From: Andrena cerasifolii
Taxonomy: Eukaryota > Arthropoda > Insecta > Hymenoptera > Andrenidae
Direction: 5' to 3'
NCBI RefSeq assembly: GCF_050908995.1
Contig: NC_135126.1
Span: 8,866,001-8,930,000 of the forward strand
DNA length: 64,000 bases
Under the pieces are notes generated by a model. That model made no database searches and was not told where the DNA came from. It saw only the letters and a program-made list of their open reading frames with translations. The position numbers and the translations under genes were made by a program. Positions 1 through 11,315 of this stretch are shown piece by piece (within the stretch, counting starts at the first letter, position 1; each line of letters starts with the position of its first letter).

Positions 1-676
1 AATCTTTGCGTACCGTAATCTAAATATTAACATTTTCTACAGAAAATAGGCAAACCACAAGAAAGTATCAAGGAATCCAATCTCAAAAATCAAACTTGTT
101 AAATTTAGGAAGAACGTGACAATATAAAATGTGTGTACATATTTTACAATATATGGTCTATTCATATAATTATTAAACCAGCTCAACTCTTTATATCTTT
201 TTAAATTATTTTGTTAAATGTATGTAATATTCTATTAAAAATAGTCTTATCAGGTATTTGCAGTATTATTAAACATAATATGTAGTATAAGTATATCAAT
301 CTAGTTTTAAGAGATCGTTATATGCTAGACTCCATGCAAATTAACATTACTATATATTATCTGTTCCGTTGTTCGTACAGAAATGCAGATCTTCGCGAGA
401 TTTAATACTATGGCTAAAAATGATAGTACACTATTAAATGGATGAAGATCAAAATATAGAAATATAATACCAAGTATATGTTCATCCATAGAATAGCAGA
501 GTTTCTTACGCAAAATCTTATCCTTAAAAAATAAATAGCGATTAGTCAGCCTTTTGTGTGAGTTTAAAATGATAACACTGTATTACTTATTTCTCTTCGT
601 TTTTGATTTAAAACGCGCGAACCTGGATAGAAAATCGGTAATTCGAACTGTTGGTGTATTTACTACCGGATAGATA
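1..676. other. AT-rich 3' flank of the epoxide hydrolase gene
   Basis: No coding exon was recognised here. The stretch is strongly AT-rich and lies downstream of the minus-strand stop codon at 677. A possible minus-strand polyadenylation signal ATTAAA (TTTAAT on the plus strand, 401-406) lies about 270 bases past the stop, so much of 400-676 may be 3' UTR. No canonical AATAAA was found on the minus strand between the stop and that site. The UTR assignment is an inference. Confidence 0.45.
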
Positions 677-2580
677 CTAACTTGTAGTCTGTCCTAGGTA
701 AAGTACTTTACTGGGTAACACATTCACTACGCCACTGGTCTTTTTATGAACGGTATCAATCATATGATTGCCATACTTTACGGTATTGCTTAAAGATCCC
801 AGCCAAGAAGACACAATACTCTTAGGTGGTGTTTTTTCTATGTTATTTGTTCCATCTGAAACGTAGTTAACGAAAAAATATATAAAACGTACATTGTATT
901 GCAAGTTTCTAGAATTTTTGTAATAAAAGATATAACTCACCCATAAAGAAGTTCAAAATTGCTTTGTTCACTGCATCTGGCTTTTGCTGGTGTGGAAAGT
1001 GCTGCGCCCCGGAGATCACTTTCACGCTAAATTTCTCTACATACTCCGAACTCTGTACAATACTTTCTATCGTTACAAGTGGATCCACGTTACCAACTAA
1101 GAGTAAGGTTCTGGTGCAGATCTGTTCACAGGAATCTGTGTTGAGTCTTATGAAAGGAAGATTCCGATAATAGTTAATCGCTCCAGTCCAATCCTCTGCA
1201 GAAAACAATTTTGCTAATGTAATTTCTTTGCGTACATATATACAGCATACTGAATTAAAATTTTAACTTCATTTACCTTTCCTACTGAATGTATATTTGT
1301 ATGCTTCTACATAATCTTTTCCTGTGTTTGTGTGGTTCAATTGAAGATGTTGAAATACCTCATTTATGATAGATAAATCTTCCTTAAGAGCATCGATTTC
1401 GGGAAGAAAGGGTAGTCTACTGAAGTGCATCCACCTGGATAGTAATATTAATAAGAACACGTGTCCAACTGAAGCAGCACAGTTTGAAAGACTAGCTTAC
1501 ATACTTCAAGTCAAACGCAGAATCTCCAGGTGCCCGGGTCCAATAAAAATTAGGATGTGGACAGGATATTGCAACGAATTTGTGAATCATATCCCCGTAT
1601 AGGGCAACCATGTACCATCCTAAGAGACCTCCTAGATCATGACCAATTATACTGCACTGTTTCACTCCGATAGTCGAAATGAACTGTTTCAACTCTTCAA
1701 TTAAGATTTCAATTTTATAGGAACGTTTAATCGTTGGTTTATCGGTATCGCCGAATCCCTTCAGGTCTATCGCTATTACCCTGGATGAATATTAAAATTA
1801 GTGTTATAGAAACAGGTATTTCTGTAGGTACATTAAAATGCTAAGAAGAGTAAATCACACCTGTAATGTTCAGCGAGACACGGTATTTGCTCTCTCCAAG
1901 ATAACCAACAATCAGGAAATCCATGTAAAAGCAATATCAGTGGCTTCTCCTTATTCCCAGCTTCCACATAATGAAACTTCACACCCTAGATGAGAAATTA
2001 AAATTTGCATTTCCATGATCTTCATGATCTAAATAAATCTCGTCGCTTAACAATTTCTAAAATTAAATTTTTAATAATACATATTTGTATTTATTTAATA
2101 ACACCTCTGTTGCAAGCGATTCAAATTACTTAATTGTTTTCGAGATCGACGAAAGAAATCAGCGCAGATGTTTGCAACATCCGTTAATTAAACAAATATT
2201 GAAATCGCTTCTACCGATCGAAATCGGCCGTGTGCGTCAGGCTGTTAAGTATGTCGTAAAGAGTTATCAGAGGTCGACTATTCTTGCATATTATTCTCGA
2301 CTCCCGACGGAAACTTAAATTTCTTTCGCCCGCGCTACTAAATCAACAAAAACAGTTATAACGCTTGACTTACCTTGATTTTTACATAAGAATGCGTGCC
2401 CAAGTTATTGTCTACCAGACACGGTGGGGGCTTATCCCGCAGTTGCATCATGAAGAACTTTTTCGGGTCCCAGACCCATTTAAGAAATCGCTTCATTATT
2501 AAGTACAAGCCGTACATAAAAGAGAGGAAATGTAATTTAATCATTTCCCCCGTTGACACGTGGACGATCTTCTCATTCAT
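677..2580 (-). CDS. EPHX4-like: Epoxide hydrolase, EPHX3/EPHX4-like alpha/beta hydrolase (six exons, complete)
   Basis: Exons in coding order are 2580-2374, 1985-1861, 1780-1505, 1434-1277, 1195-941 and 855-677. All junctions are GT/AG, and the total is 1200 bases, giving 399 residues and a stop. The start is fixed by an in-frame TGA about 15 bases upstream. Residues about 17-38 form a hydrophobic N-terminal anchor. LGTHSYVKIK (60-69) resembles the segment that opens the catalytic domain in vertebrate EPHX4. The oxyanion-hole motif HGFP is at 90-93, the nucleophile elbow GHDLGG at 157-162 (Asp159), a cap Tyr pair in NYYRN at 263-267, the acid Asp293 in GNVDP, and the base His321 in GAQHF. Members open epoxides of lipids or xenobiotics to diols through an aspartyl ester, usually at the ER membrane. 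It is not the EPHX1-type juvenile hormone hydrolase. Introns are 388, 80, 70, 81 and 85 bases. The substrate cannot be read from the sequence. Confidence 0.93.
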
Positions 2581-3387
2581 AATCGTAATTATTCAGACAA
2601 ATTCTTCTTTTATCACGTTTAAATGCTCCTTCGGGTTCGGTTCATTCGAATCGTACACTTACTGTAAGCAAACAGATCATACCCAATTCAGATGCGTATT
2701 TATATGTGTGGCTTGGAACGCACGTGTGCGTCCTCACGAACAGGGCGTAGAATGATCAAATGGCTTTCTCGTATCTGATCAAGAAAATACGGATCGATAT
2801 TGTACACTGGGTTAACCAAATGTAGATCGAAAACTGTATGCTTTCGTTGAAACTGACAATGTATCACTGGCTGATGCTTCCGACTGGATACATGCGATCG
2901 CAGAGGTCATCGTGAGAAGCCAGCCTCTTATCGGATCTATGCTCAACGGTTAAAAGATTTTTGACAGTGGGTCTCGATTCAGGTGTATCCACATTCCGAG
3001 AAATTTCGTTTCTCAAAAGTATTACGACATCTATCAGCAGCGCCTTCGATCGAGGGGAAAGGTGATTTCTCGGAAAAATGATACATTTGACACGAAACGC
3101 GGCTTCGTACTTTGTACTTGTGTCGTGCTTGTCACTTCCATGAATTAAAGCGAGGTGCGTAATGCTTTACTGAAAAAATTGCTATATAATCCGAGGCATG
3201 ATTGAACATCATCTATTTATAACAGTTGCTTCCTGAATAATCGACCAATTTGTGTCTTCTGTGTTGAATTCCAATTCCTCCCACGTGGAGCGTTACAATT
3301 TGTTTCGAGACTTCACCGGTAACGTTGCATGTGACACTTAAATGGTAATGCGGATCTGGGATCCTTTCTATAACTCGTCAAGTTCAC

Positions 3388-3546
3388 AATTTCACAGCAA
3401 CTTTGTGCAAGGCTTTAAAAGAACGAGAATTCTCGAGGCAAATAGGATCCGGTAAACAATAGAGAAATTATTACTCTTTCCTGGTCAACACAGAAATTTA
3501 CAGTAAAATCTCGTTCTTTAAAGCCTTGTCCAAAGTTGCTGTGAAA
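3388..3546. repeat. Short inverted-repeat (foldback) element
   Basis: The left arm 3388-3431 contains TTTCACAGCAACTTTG followed by GGCTTTAAA and AACGAGA. Its reverse complement recurs at 3509-3546 with a few mismatches and a one-base indel. The spacer is about 78 bases. Whole-element length and structure suit a small MITE or its remnant, but no target-site duplication was identified and the family is unknown. Confidence 0.6.
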
Positions 3547-4358
3547 TTTTTTACGAGTACCAATAATTGTATATATAATAATTACTCGAGCCCTTGTAAA
3601 CCATACACACCCTTCCCACTAGCAAGAGGAATGAATTCGTTAAAATTCCAAACATAGAAGGCAAATTATTCTTTTAAATATTTCTACATATATTGCTGCA
3701 ACTATTCTGGAACTTCGTTCCCATCTATCTCTTTGGCTAAGTAGGCTAAGCTTTTCATGTACAGGGAGATCGATGGAAATTTGATTCTCGTGGTGAGACG
3801 GTGAGACCTGATAATCGGTGAGAACCGAGCCGATGGCTGCGATTGTCAAATATGCTAATTAGATATAAGAATTTCTTTAACTTGCAATACTTTGGTAGAA
3901 TGTAAGAATGCATGTAACTTGAAGTGTTTGTACTTTCTATATGAAATAAAAATACCTGTGTGAAATAATCAGGTGTTGTTGGATTATGCCTGCCCGAGCC
4001 CAGAATATGAGTATAGTGTTAAGCGAACAAAAATTGAATTTTCGGATTCGGTATCTTCCCTTGTTAGTTACAGACGTACTGTCTTTTTTAAACAAATTCG
4101 TAACTAAGTAAATACTTCATAGCGTGGATCCAAATCGATTCGCATTTACATTTATCGTAGCAATTTTCATCGAATTCAGTTTCAACATCTAACTGCGAGC
4201 GTGTGGCACAAACTTACATCAGATGATAGGCCTATCCTATACTTTATTTGTGATAAGTCTATGCTATACCTCGTTTGTGGTGTCGATAATGTAGATCACG
4301 ACCGAAGCATACGTTGATAATAAAGGTTCCTATTGTTACATGATTTTATATAAAGTAC

Positions 4359-4369
4359 AAAAAGGAAAA
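4359..4369 (-). terminator. RNA polymerase III terminator of tRNA-Leu
   Basis: Two runs of T on the transcribed sense strand, TTTT at 4369-4366 and TTTTT at 4363-4359, begin two bases beyond the tRNA 3' end. Runs of four or more T terminate Pol III in animals. The second run would act as a backup. Confidence 0.85.
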
Positions 4370-4370
4370 T

Positions 4371-4452
4371 TGGCAGCGGTGGGATTCGAACCCACGCCCC
4401 CGAAGAGACTGGTGCCTTAAACCAGCGCCTTAGACCGCTCGGCCACGCTACC
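4371..4452 (-). tRNA. tRNA-Leu: tRNA-Leu(AAG)
   Basis: The 82-base minus-strand sequence folds as a class II tRNA. The acceptor stem is GGTAGCG/CGCTGCC with discriminator A, and the A box is TGGCCGAGCGG. The anticodon arm is CTGGT-TTAAGGC-ACCAG with anticodon AAG (CUU codons once A34 is deaminated). A long variable arm follows, and the B box GGTTCGAATCC lies in the T arm. There is no intron and no encoded CCA. Four T residues (plus 4366-4369) and five more (4359-4363) immediately downstream form a Pol III terminator. The gene appears intact. Confidence 0.97.
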
Positions 4453-6095
4453 AAACACAAGCCATGACTTTATAAATCTATTTCAGTTAACCACTTTAAA
4501 AGCTCTAATTTTATCCCCATTTCTGACATACGTGTACGTCAATTACAAATAAAACATTCTCAATACGTATTCTCTCAAGTACATATTCAAGAAAATGTTT
4601 AAAGATTTATATTCTAAAGTGACCAACAATATTCAAGGTAAGCTATACATATGATGATTCATCGTTGGTGAAAGTGCCCGGGCTAAACTGCAGATACGAA
4701 CTTACAAGGAATACTTTACGCGATCGAATGCCCCTTTGCAACACGGTTCCCGGCATCTGCGGCCTATAGTTGCGCGAGATTAGGATCCCGTCGAGAGGCA
4801 AATTCGCATAGTTTGCCGGTCACATGTCGTGGGCGTAGGTAGCGGTGGATTAAACAAAGGCAGTCACCGGGCGGGGCTTTCGATCGCGCGGCGAACGCCT
4901 GCGCCGTGCGCCGTATCTCTACCCCACGCGCGCCGCAGCCGGTGGAAGCGGCATGCGGTGCGTAGAAGCGAGAGGAGACCAACGCATCCCTATTTTTTTT
5001 TTCCCCGCTCCATGACGGCCATTTTGTACCCCGTCGACTTAATATTCGCCTCTCATTTTCTCCCTTCGCATTTGTAACTTTATATCGGCGCGATGATGTT
5101 CAATTGTCGCGCTGGTGGTCCTTTGTTCTCGCGGGCCCCGGCCCATAATCGAGTCAGTTAGCGCCCTTGCGCAGCGAATACTAACGATTCCGGAGCGGAT
5201 TAGTCATCGATCGGTAACAATTACCGATCCCCATGCACGCCGATGACAGGTGGTTAATGGAAATCGAAAGTTAATCCAATTGGATTTCGCGCCGCGAGCA
5301 AACGTTGTTTTGACAAAGTATAAAGAGTCACTCGTAAGGTTTCGCCGCTTGTGTCTCCAACGCAGGCACCTCCTAACACTTTCAAATTCCCGATACAAGA
5401 ACGCAATAAAAGCAACTGGAAATTCTTTTCAGGATAAATGTTACAATCTCCCTTTTTCGCCTCGGTCTAGTATCCCTCGCTCTCGAGCAGCACTTGCCAC
5501 GTACTTATTTATTTAGGACGCATCGAGTCCTAATCCCGAAATGCAGAGCAGCATATGGCGACTGTACCTAGGTGACTGTTCCTTATTTTAGTTAATTTTA
5601 ATTCTAATTTTAATTTTATTAGTTCATTAGTTCTATTATTTTCTTTTATTATTGTTTGTTTATTTATGTACTAGCTTTTCTTCTCTTTTCTTTCCTTTCA
5701 CATTGCCTCTTTGTTAACGTTATGATTTTGTAAATTAAAAGGTCTTTACTCGTGAATAAATAATAATAATTATAATAATATCGCTATACCTCGCAAAGTA
5801 AGCACTAAGATTTATCGGTTATGCACTGAATTAGTACCTACACATATGTAGGAAGACATACTGTAATTGCAGCGTCGTGTGATCAAGAATTACAGAAGGG
5901 GAAGTATTTTAGAGAATCTTAATAGCGTAAAAATTTGTTGGACTGCCACAATTTTACATCACATTCGGAGAAGGTGAGTCTACTAATTCTGCAAATGCAA
6001 GAATATCTACTAGAAACACCTAATTAATGATGTACTTAAGGAATTAAATCGATTGAAATATTTTTCGTAACGAAAGAGCCGTTTATCTTTTAGCA
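4453..6095. other. Intergenic DNA, no gene recognised
   Basis: The first part (4453-4700) is AT-rich. The segment 4750-5560 is CpG-rich with no convincing exon. The segment 5580-5800 is a simple AT-rich stretch with short TTTTAAT-like and AATAAT runs. A GCCATTTTG word (a YY1/Pho-like core) lies at 5018-5026. Open frames here overlap on both strands and have atypical composition. Confidence 0.5.
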
Positions 6096-6518
6096 GTACC
6101 TATGCGTGTTCTCAATACCGCCCACCGGAGAACAATGGTTTCGATGTAATGCTCGGAGCAAGCGAAAGAAAATATAAAGTAAAATATAAAATATTTTAAA
6201 AATCCTATATCTATATTTTTGTAATAAAAAAAAATCAAAGATGGATAAAAAACATTTATACAGCAAGAAATAATAAAAACACATGTGGAAATGATTTAAA
6301 AACTCATGTATACATGAATTAATCAATATTTCTTGAGTAGGCGATATTAGGTTTTGTACTTTTTCAGCACCCTATTTTTGCACGGCTTATGTTTTTTAAT
6401 TCCTAATTAAAAATTTGTAGGTTTCAACGATTCTAACTTACGCTACATGAGAGACGAATAAATATAAATTATTATTCAATTGTCAGCGATTTAACATTCG
6501 CTAGGCGATATTAGGTAC
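6096..6518. mobile_element. MITE A of a tandem pair (GTACC...GGTAC ends)
   Basis: The left end begins GTACCTA with ATACCGCCC about 19 bases further in. The right end reads GGCGATATTAGGTAC, the reverse complement of GTACCTAATATCGCC. The interior from about 6325 (AATATTTCTTGAGTAGGCG) is duplicated in the next element. The element is AT-rich and has no coding capacity. The internal copy of GGCGATATTAG at 6340 suggests a composite or partly degraded structure. The superfamily was not assigned and no clear target duplication was found. Confidence 0.6.
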
Positions 6519-6540
6519 GGTCACCCTAAGTAGGGCGAAT

Positions 6541-6794
6541 GTACCTAATACCGCCCAGGTTTTAATAAATATTTCTTGAGCAGGCGATATTAGAAACTCT
6601 TTTTCCAGTAACCCAATTTTTTCATGTCTTACGTTTTCCGAGTCCTAATTAAAAATTTGCACGTTTCAACGATTTTAACTTCTGCTGCATGGAGCACGAA
6701 TACTATCTCTTTACCTCCAAACGAATTGCCCACTAAAATATGAATTATCATTGAATTAAGAGCGATTCAACTGCTGCCAGGCGATATTAAGTAC
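6541..6794. mobile_element. MITE B of a tandem pair (GTACC...GGTAC ends)
   Basis: The left terminus GTACCTAATACCGCCCAGG at 6541-6559 is matched by the inverted right terminus CCAGGCGATATTAAGTAC ending at 6794. The interior from about 6567 is a diverged copy of MITE A (ATTTCTTGAG, CAGGCGATATTAG, CCTAATTAAAAATTTG, GTTTCAACGATT). The two copies are in the same orientation, 22 bases apart. The length of 254 bases, and the lack of an ORF, fit a non-autonomous DNA element. Confidence 0.65.
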
Positions 6795-9700
6795 CGTTCC
6801 GTCCCTATCCGCTGAGCAACGGTTAGTTTCGCGAGAATCCTTCATCCACCCCGAACACACCCCCTGGAAGCGGAGTTGCGCCGTCGTTAGCGAGACTCCG
6901 CGCGTTCCCAGGAAACAAGTGTTACCGCGAGACGATGTTTAATTAAACATTCTCCGGTATTTATAGCGGCGATAAGGGAGTTGATTAATCGGGGACCGAG
7001 GCCGTAATGGAAAGTCGGATTCGGCTGTTCGCGCGAGCGACGCGAGCAAGGCGTAGGAGAGCATCCTCGCGGTGAATTAATCATTTCAACAGCTGCTGTC
7101 GCATTAGCGAGAGCGGATAAGACAAATGAACGTCGTGGAGCTTGTTAAGACGTAATCCGAGAGATGTGTCTGCGTCGCCTCCCGCTTCCACCCCCGCCGC
7201 CGTCACCCTCCTCCGCCGTCACATCCGTCGTCTCACGGTCTCATCCGGGATTAGACGCCCGCGTATCGAGTCGCCATTTTGCTGCGCGATCCTCCTTTGT
7301 TTACAGGGACGGCCTCGGACAGCGTTCTAGCTGGTTTTTCCTTTCGTTTCCGCGGCGAGGAGTGGCTGTCCGTCGTATTCGAATGATCGGAAGCCTATCG
7401 AGCCTAGGAGCCCGGCGGAGGGCAGCCTGCCATACACCAGGAAGCGCGAGAAGATACGATCTTCGGGGCTGCTCGTCCTGTTCCAGCCGGAACGTTGTCA
7501 AACGTCACGTCCTCGCCTCGGTACCCACGGCTTCGAGGGTCTCCGATGACAGATAGTGTCAATGCGGGCGCCATTCAACGACGCTAACGCAAATCGTGCG
7601 GACACGAGGCGATCGTCATCTCGCCCCCTTTTGTCATGGAAAAAGTCCGCGGTTGCACACAGCGCTCCGTTAGCGCCTTCGTCTGGCAACCGGTCCTCAC
7701 CGCATGGGAATATTCCGATGGGACTGTCCGTGTTTATCCGCTGAGTCCAGACTCTCCTCCGCGCCAATCTCTTTAGCTCGCCCCGTCTCCGGCTGCCCCC
7801 GTTTAATCTGGCCGCCTCTTTAATCGGCGCTAGAAAAATTTCCCCGGTAAATCTCCGCGGAAGCATTTGCTAATTGACGAGTATCGAGAGCGCCCGGCGC
7901 CGCTCTTTTTCGAGGAACGCTCGCTGCCAGCGATTTTAATCATCGCGCGGGCGCATTAGCGCGAAACTTTGCCCGCCTCTGTGTACGCGCCTGGGCTCCT
8001 CCAGCGCGAGGCCGTCGGCCGACGGAGTTCTTCGATTCTACTTCGCCTTTGTCGGGCCCGAGTAATGCGCCTCTCCATTTTGTCATCCCCTAGCGGGGTT
8101 TCAATGTTGTAACCATGGAGACGTCGCGTTTCCGCAAGGGGAACGTATAAAGGGTGTCGGGCGTACGTAGGCAAGTATGGTGAGGCTGCCATTGTTAAAA
8201 TTCGTGGCCGTGCTACGTGTCCAATTTGATGATAATGAAAATACGATACGGTTGCGAGCGCGATGTGACTGACGTTCGCTCGGCGGCACGTAACGGAGTT
8301 ATAGTACGACTTTACCTCTCACTGCGCACTCCTCGAATAATTCCCTTTCTACCGCTTCTTTCCTCTAATCCTTAGCTAGCGATCGCACAACCGCGACGCT
8401 CGGTTCGTTCAACCAGACGCGTTCGACAGACTCGCTGGAGATCGCCGATTAAGCATGCACTTTCCACAGAATTTCGGGGCGTGAATTTTGACCACACTTG
8501 GAGATTCTGCTGCGCGTGGAATTCCACAATTGGGAGTTCGGAAGGCATTTCACCATTCTTTAGAATTTTCTTCGCGTTCTCTGTCCTCCTTAGTTAAAAT
8601 GTCCAAGCATTTCGAAACATCCGAGGAAACTGAAGTTTTATTCTTTCTCTGTGCCGTCCTTCTAAATAAATAAATAAATTAGACTGTCTCTAGATTTCTA
8701 CGAAGCACGGAGGGTTTTCTAACTTTACTTAAAAGGTAAAAGACGCGTGGAACTTCAAACGTTTCAACGTTTCTTGGAAAATGGACGTTTTAATTAAGGA
8801 GGGCAGTACTGTTTTCTAAGCTGTTGAAATTTGATCTTTTAATTTGTAGCTACTCCCCGCAGTTGCACAAAAGTTTGCTTCGCCGACCCTGCACAATTTG
8901 CGAGTTCGGGGGGTGGAAAATGTCGCGGCGGAGGACGGAATGATTGACAAGAAAATTCGCACTCGAGCCCGTCAATCTTTCAGCGTTTCTCGGCGTGTCC
9001 TCGGCGTTAAATGGCCAATAAGTTTCATAGGAGCCATTAAGGGGCCCTTGATTCGTAATGAGACTCTCGACGAGAGTCTTACGATTACTCCCCATCGTCC
9101 TAATGGGGTATAATCGAGAGGGCAGTCTGTCGGACGTTTCGCTCGGAGAGCGACGTGCCTTTGTTTCCAAAATTAAATCGACCAGTGTCTAATAAAGTCG
9201 CTAATAAAATCGCGGGTCTCTCTCGCGTTAAGAAGCCACGCACGACGGGCTCGCGTTTTCTCCGCGGCTTTGTGCACTCACGGCTCCTTTATTGTTCGCA
9301 ATTTGCGGACAGCAGGGGCGCGTATGGGTGGAAGGAGACGGGCCGGGAGGAAAAAAAAAATAGTCGACGCTTTCCAAGCGAAGAAACCATTTGTTAGTTC
9401 TGGGCCATGTCACGAACGCAATTAGTGAGTGATTCGTCAAGCACTGGCGAAGTCCTCCAGCAGTAATAGCGAAGGGCCCTCGAGCAGCTCGAGTACTCTT
9501 CCGGTAGCGACTGCATTTTGATTTGCGCTCCAATGTGCTTCCTTGAAGTGCAAGTTCACTTTAATGCAGACCGACGAGCACCGCCGCGTCAACGGTCATT
9601 CTCTGCTCTGCCCGCAGATTCCCTTTTTTCCTCCCTCGATAAAGTCCAAAGCGTGTAAAAACACCGCGAGTCTTTACAACCGGTGAAAGAAATTCTGCCG

Positions 9701-10470
9701 ATTGATCAGAAGCTCGAAATGAATTTCCACGCCAAAGGACCCGCGCAGCGAACCCTTGTCAATGTGCCGTTTGAAAGCAGAGATGCCCGTCCGACGGAAA
9801 ACACGTCGCGCCAAACCAGCGCGGCAATTCCTCCTCCCGCAGTTCGAGTTCACCCCGCGGACAATCGCAAACCGCAGGATTCCACGCCAGCCGTTTCGAG
9901 ATACCGATCGTCCTCTTCGTGTTACAGAATTCCTGGGCGCGACCCGATCCACGGTTTTCCTCCGCGAGGCCGTCGCGCCTCCTTAAGTAGCCGGGCGCAT
10001 GTCTCGAGCCGCTCGCGGATAAAGGCGGCACAGAATATCGAAAACCGTGGTCTCCTGTGTCGCGCTCTTGACCTCGGAAGATGTGTCTCTTTCACGGGGA
10101 AAGATCGGATCGCGCGCGGCTGTTTACACGCGCGGGAAAGCGGCGACGATGGTTAAAAGGTCTCGCCGTGTAACCAGACTCCCATTAAAGCAACACCTTT
10201 TGTGGGCCAGAAACGCTATTGTCGGGACATTATTGTATGCGGCACGGAGGGCATTATAATTCATTGTGTCGCTCGTGGTGCGCGGACCGTTCTTTGGCGC
10301 CTAGCACAACACCTGGTAGGTGTAACGTTGCCGCCATTTTCTATTACAAGGATAATTTGATACATATCGCGAGCGGGGACTCACAAAGGCCCCAGTCGGG
10401 ACTGCAGGCGAGTCCTGGGCAGTAAACCCGTGGGCGATACTTCCCAAGTAAACGGTAGTTACGCGGCGTA
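6795..10470. other. CpG-rich intergenic DNA, no gene recognised
   Basis: This stretch is GC- and CpG-rich with many overlapping open frames on both strands, the pattern expected from base composition alone. No domain, no good splice-flanked exon and no RNA gene was recognised. Small perfect hairpins occur near 9060-9080 (GACTCTCGACGAGAGTC) and near 9090-9108 (CCCCATCGTCCTAATGGGG). A GCCATTTTG word lies at 7273-7281. Confidence 0.5.
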
Positions 10471-11315
10471 GGGGAGACCGGGTCTGGTAGGCTAGTTTTT
10501 CACTTTTGGATTTTTTATAAATTATGTGGACGAAATATCATTAAACCGGTTGGTATATTTAATAGAGCATACATTTGGCTATCTGATTAAATTAATAAAG
10601 TTGACTCGATGTGAAAACAGTTAAGGTATTTTAATGTTTTTCTAACACTTTGCATGCTGGTCAACCAGCCCCATGATCGGGGTTGGTTGACTTACAGCAT
10701 GGGGTAGGTTGACTATAGGTACATTCGGTTAAGAAAATGTGGTTAGAAACTTATCTCAGTGGTAATAAAATAACACAATGTCACAAGAGTTGTTTCATTA
10801 TAAAATATTAATTTCCTTCTGTTATATTTTAATAATAAATTGAACACTTTTTCCACTTAAAAATACATTATAATGTATTTCTAACATAGTGAAATTTAAG
10901 GGAAAATAAAAATCGCTTTCTGAATAACGAAATAACAATTTAAACCTTATTAACGTTATTAGTCAACCACCCCAACCGATCATTTTGACTTCGATAATCT
11001 ATATAACCTTCAATTATTTATATATAAACAAAAATACTACGTCGATAGATCGTCTAATAAACAAACTTTAAAATAGTCCCTTAACATTTATTCTATCGTA
11101 ACTATATAGAGCGTGAAAAAATAAAATCTTTAAGAAAAAATATTGACTCGCGTAGTCAATTTCTCGACAAACGCTGATAACAGTTAAAAAACATGCGATC
11201 GCGTGGCCGGACCTAAATACATGGCACAGTGGAAGTGACTTCTTTCTACAGTAAATCGTTCCGCAGTAGAGCATACGTCGGTGCAGAGTTATTAACAATT
11301 AGCCCCGGTATCCCC
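10471..11315. mobile_element. TA-flanked pogo/Tigger-like MITE, 845 bp
   Basis: Ends are GGGGAGACCGGG (10471) and, inverted, GGGGATACCGGGGCTA (ending at 11315). Each is bordered by TA (10469-10470 and 11316-11317), the target duplication of Tc1/mariner and pogo elements. The termini match those of the element at 28805, which still encodes transposase residues, so the pogo/Tigger link is reasonable. The interior is AT-rich and non-coding. GGTTGACT-type words recur in it: GGTCAACCAGCCCC at 10659, GGGGTTGGTTGAC at 10679, GGGGTAGGTTGAC near 10701, and AGTCAACCACCCC near 10961. Confidence 0.75.

Larger units (their letters stand above)
2581..4370. other. Noncoding region between epoxide hydrolase and tRNA
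   Basis: This should contain the promoter and 5' UTR of the minus-strand epoxide hydrolase gene, but no TATA box or initiator could be placed with confidence. No coding exon was recognised. A 160-base inverted repeat lies at 3388-3546 and is listed separately. Confidence 0.5.

Noticed and set aside
1492..1500. Alternative donor GTAAGC for exon 3 of the epoxide hydrolase
   Set aside because: Using GTATGT (donor at 1504-1503) restores the frame and gives FDLKWMHFSRLP across the junction; GTAAGC breaks the phase with the next exon.
9683..10156. 157-residue plus-strand frame
   Set aside because: It is overlapped by open frames on the other strand, has Arg/Ser-rich composition and no known domain; CpG-rich DNA lacks stop codons by chance.
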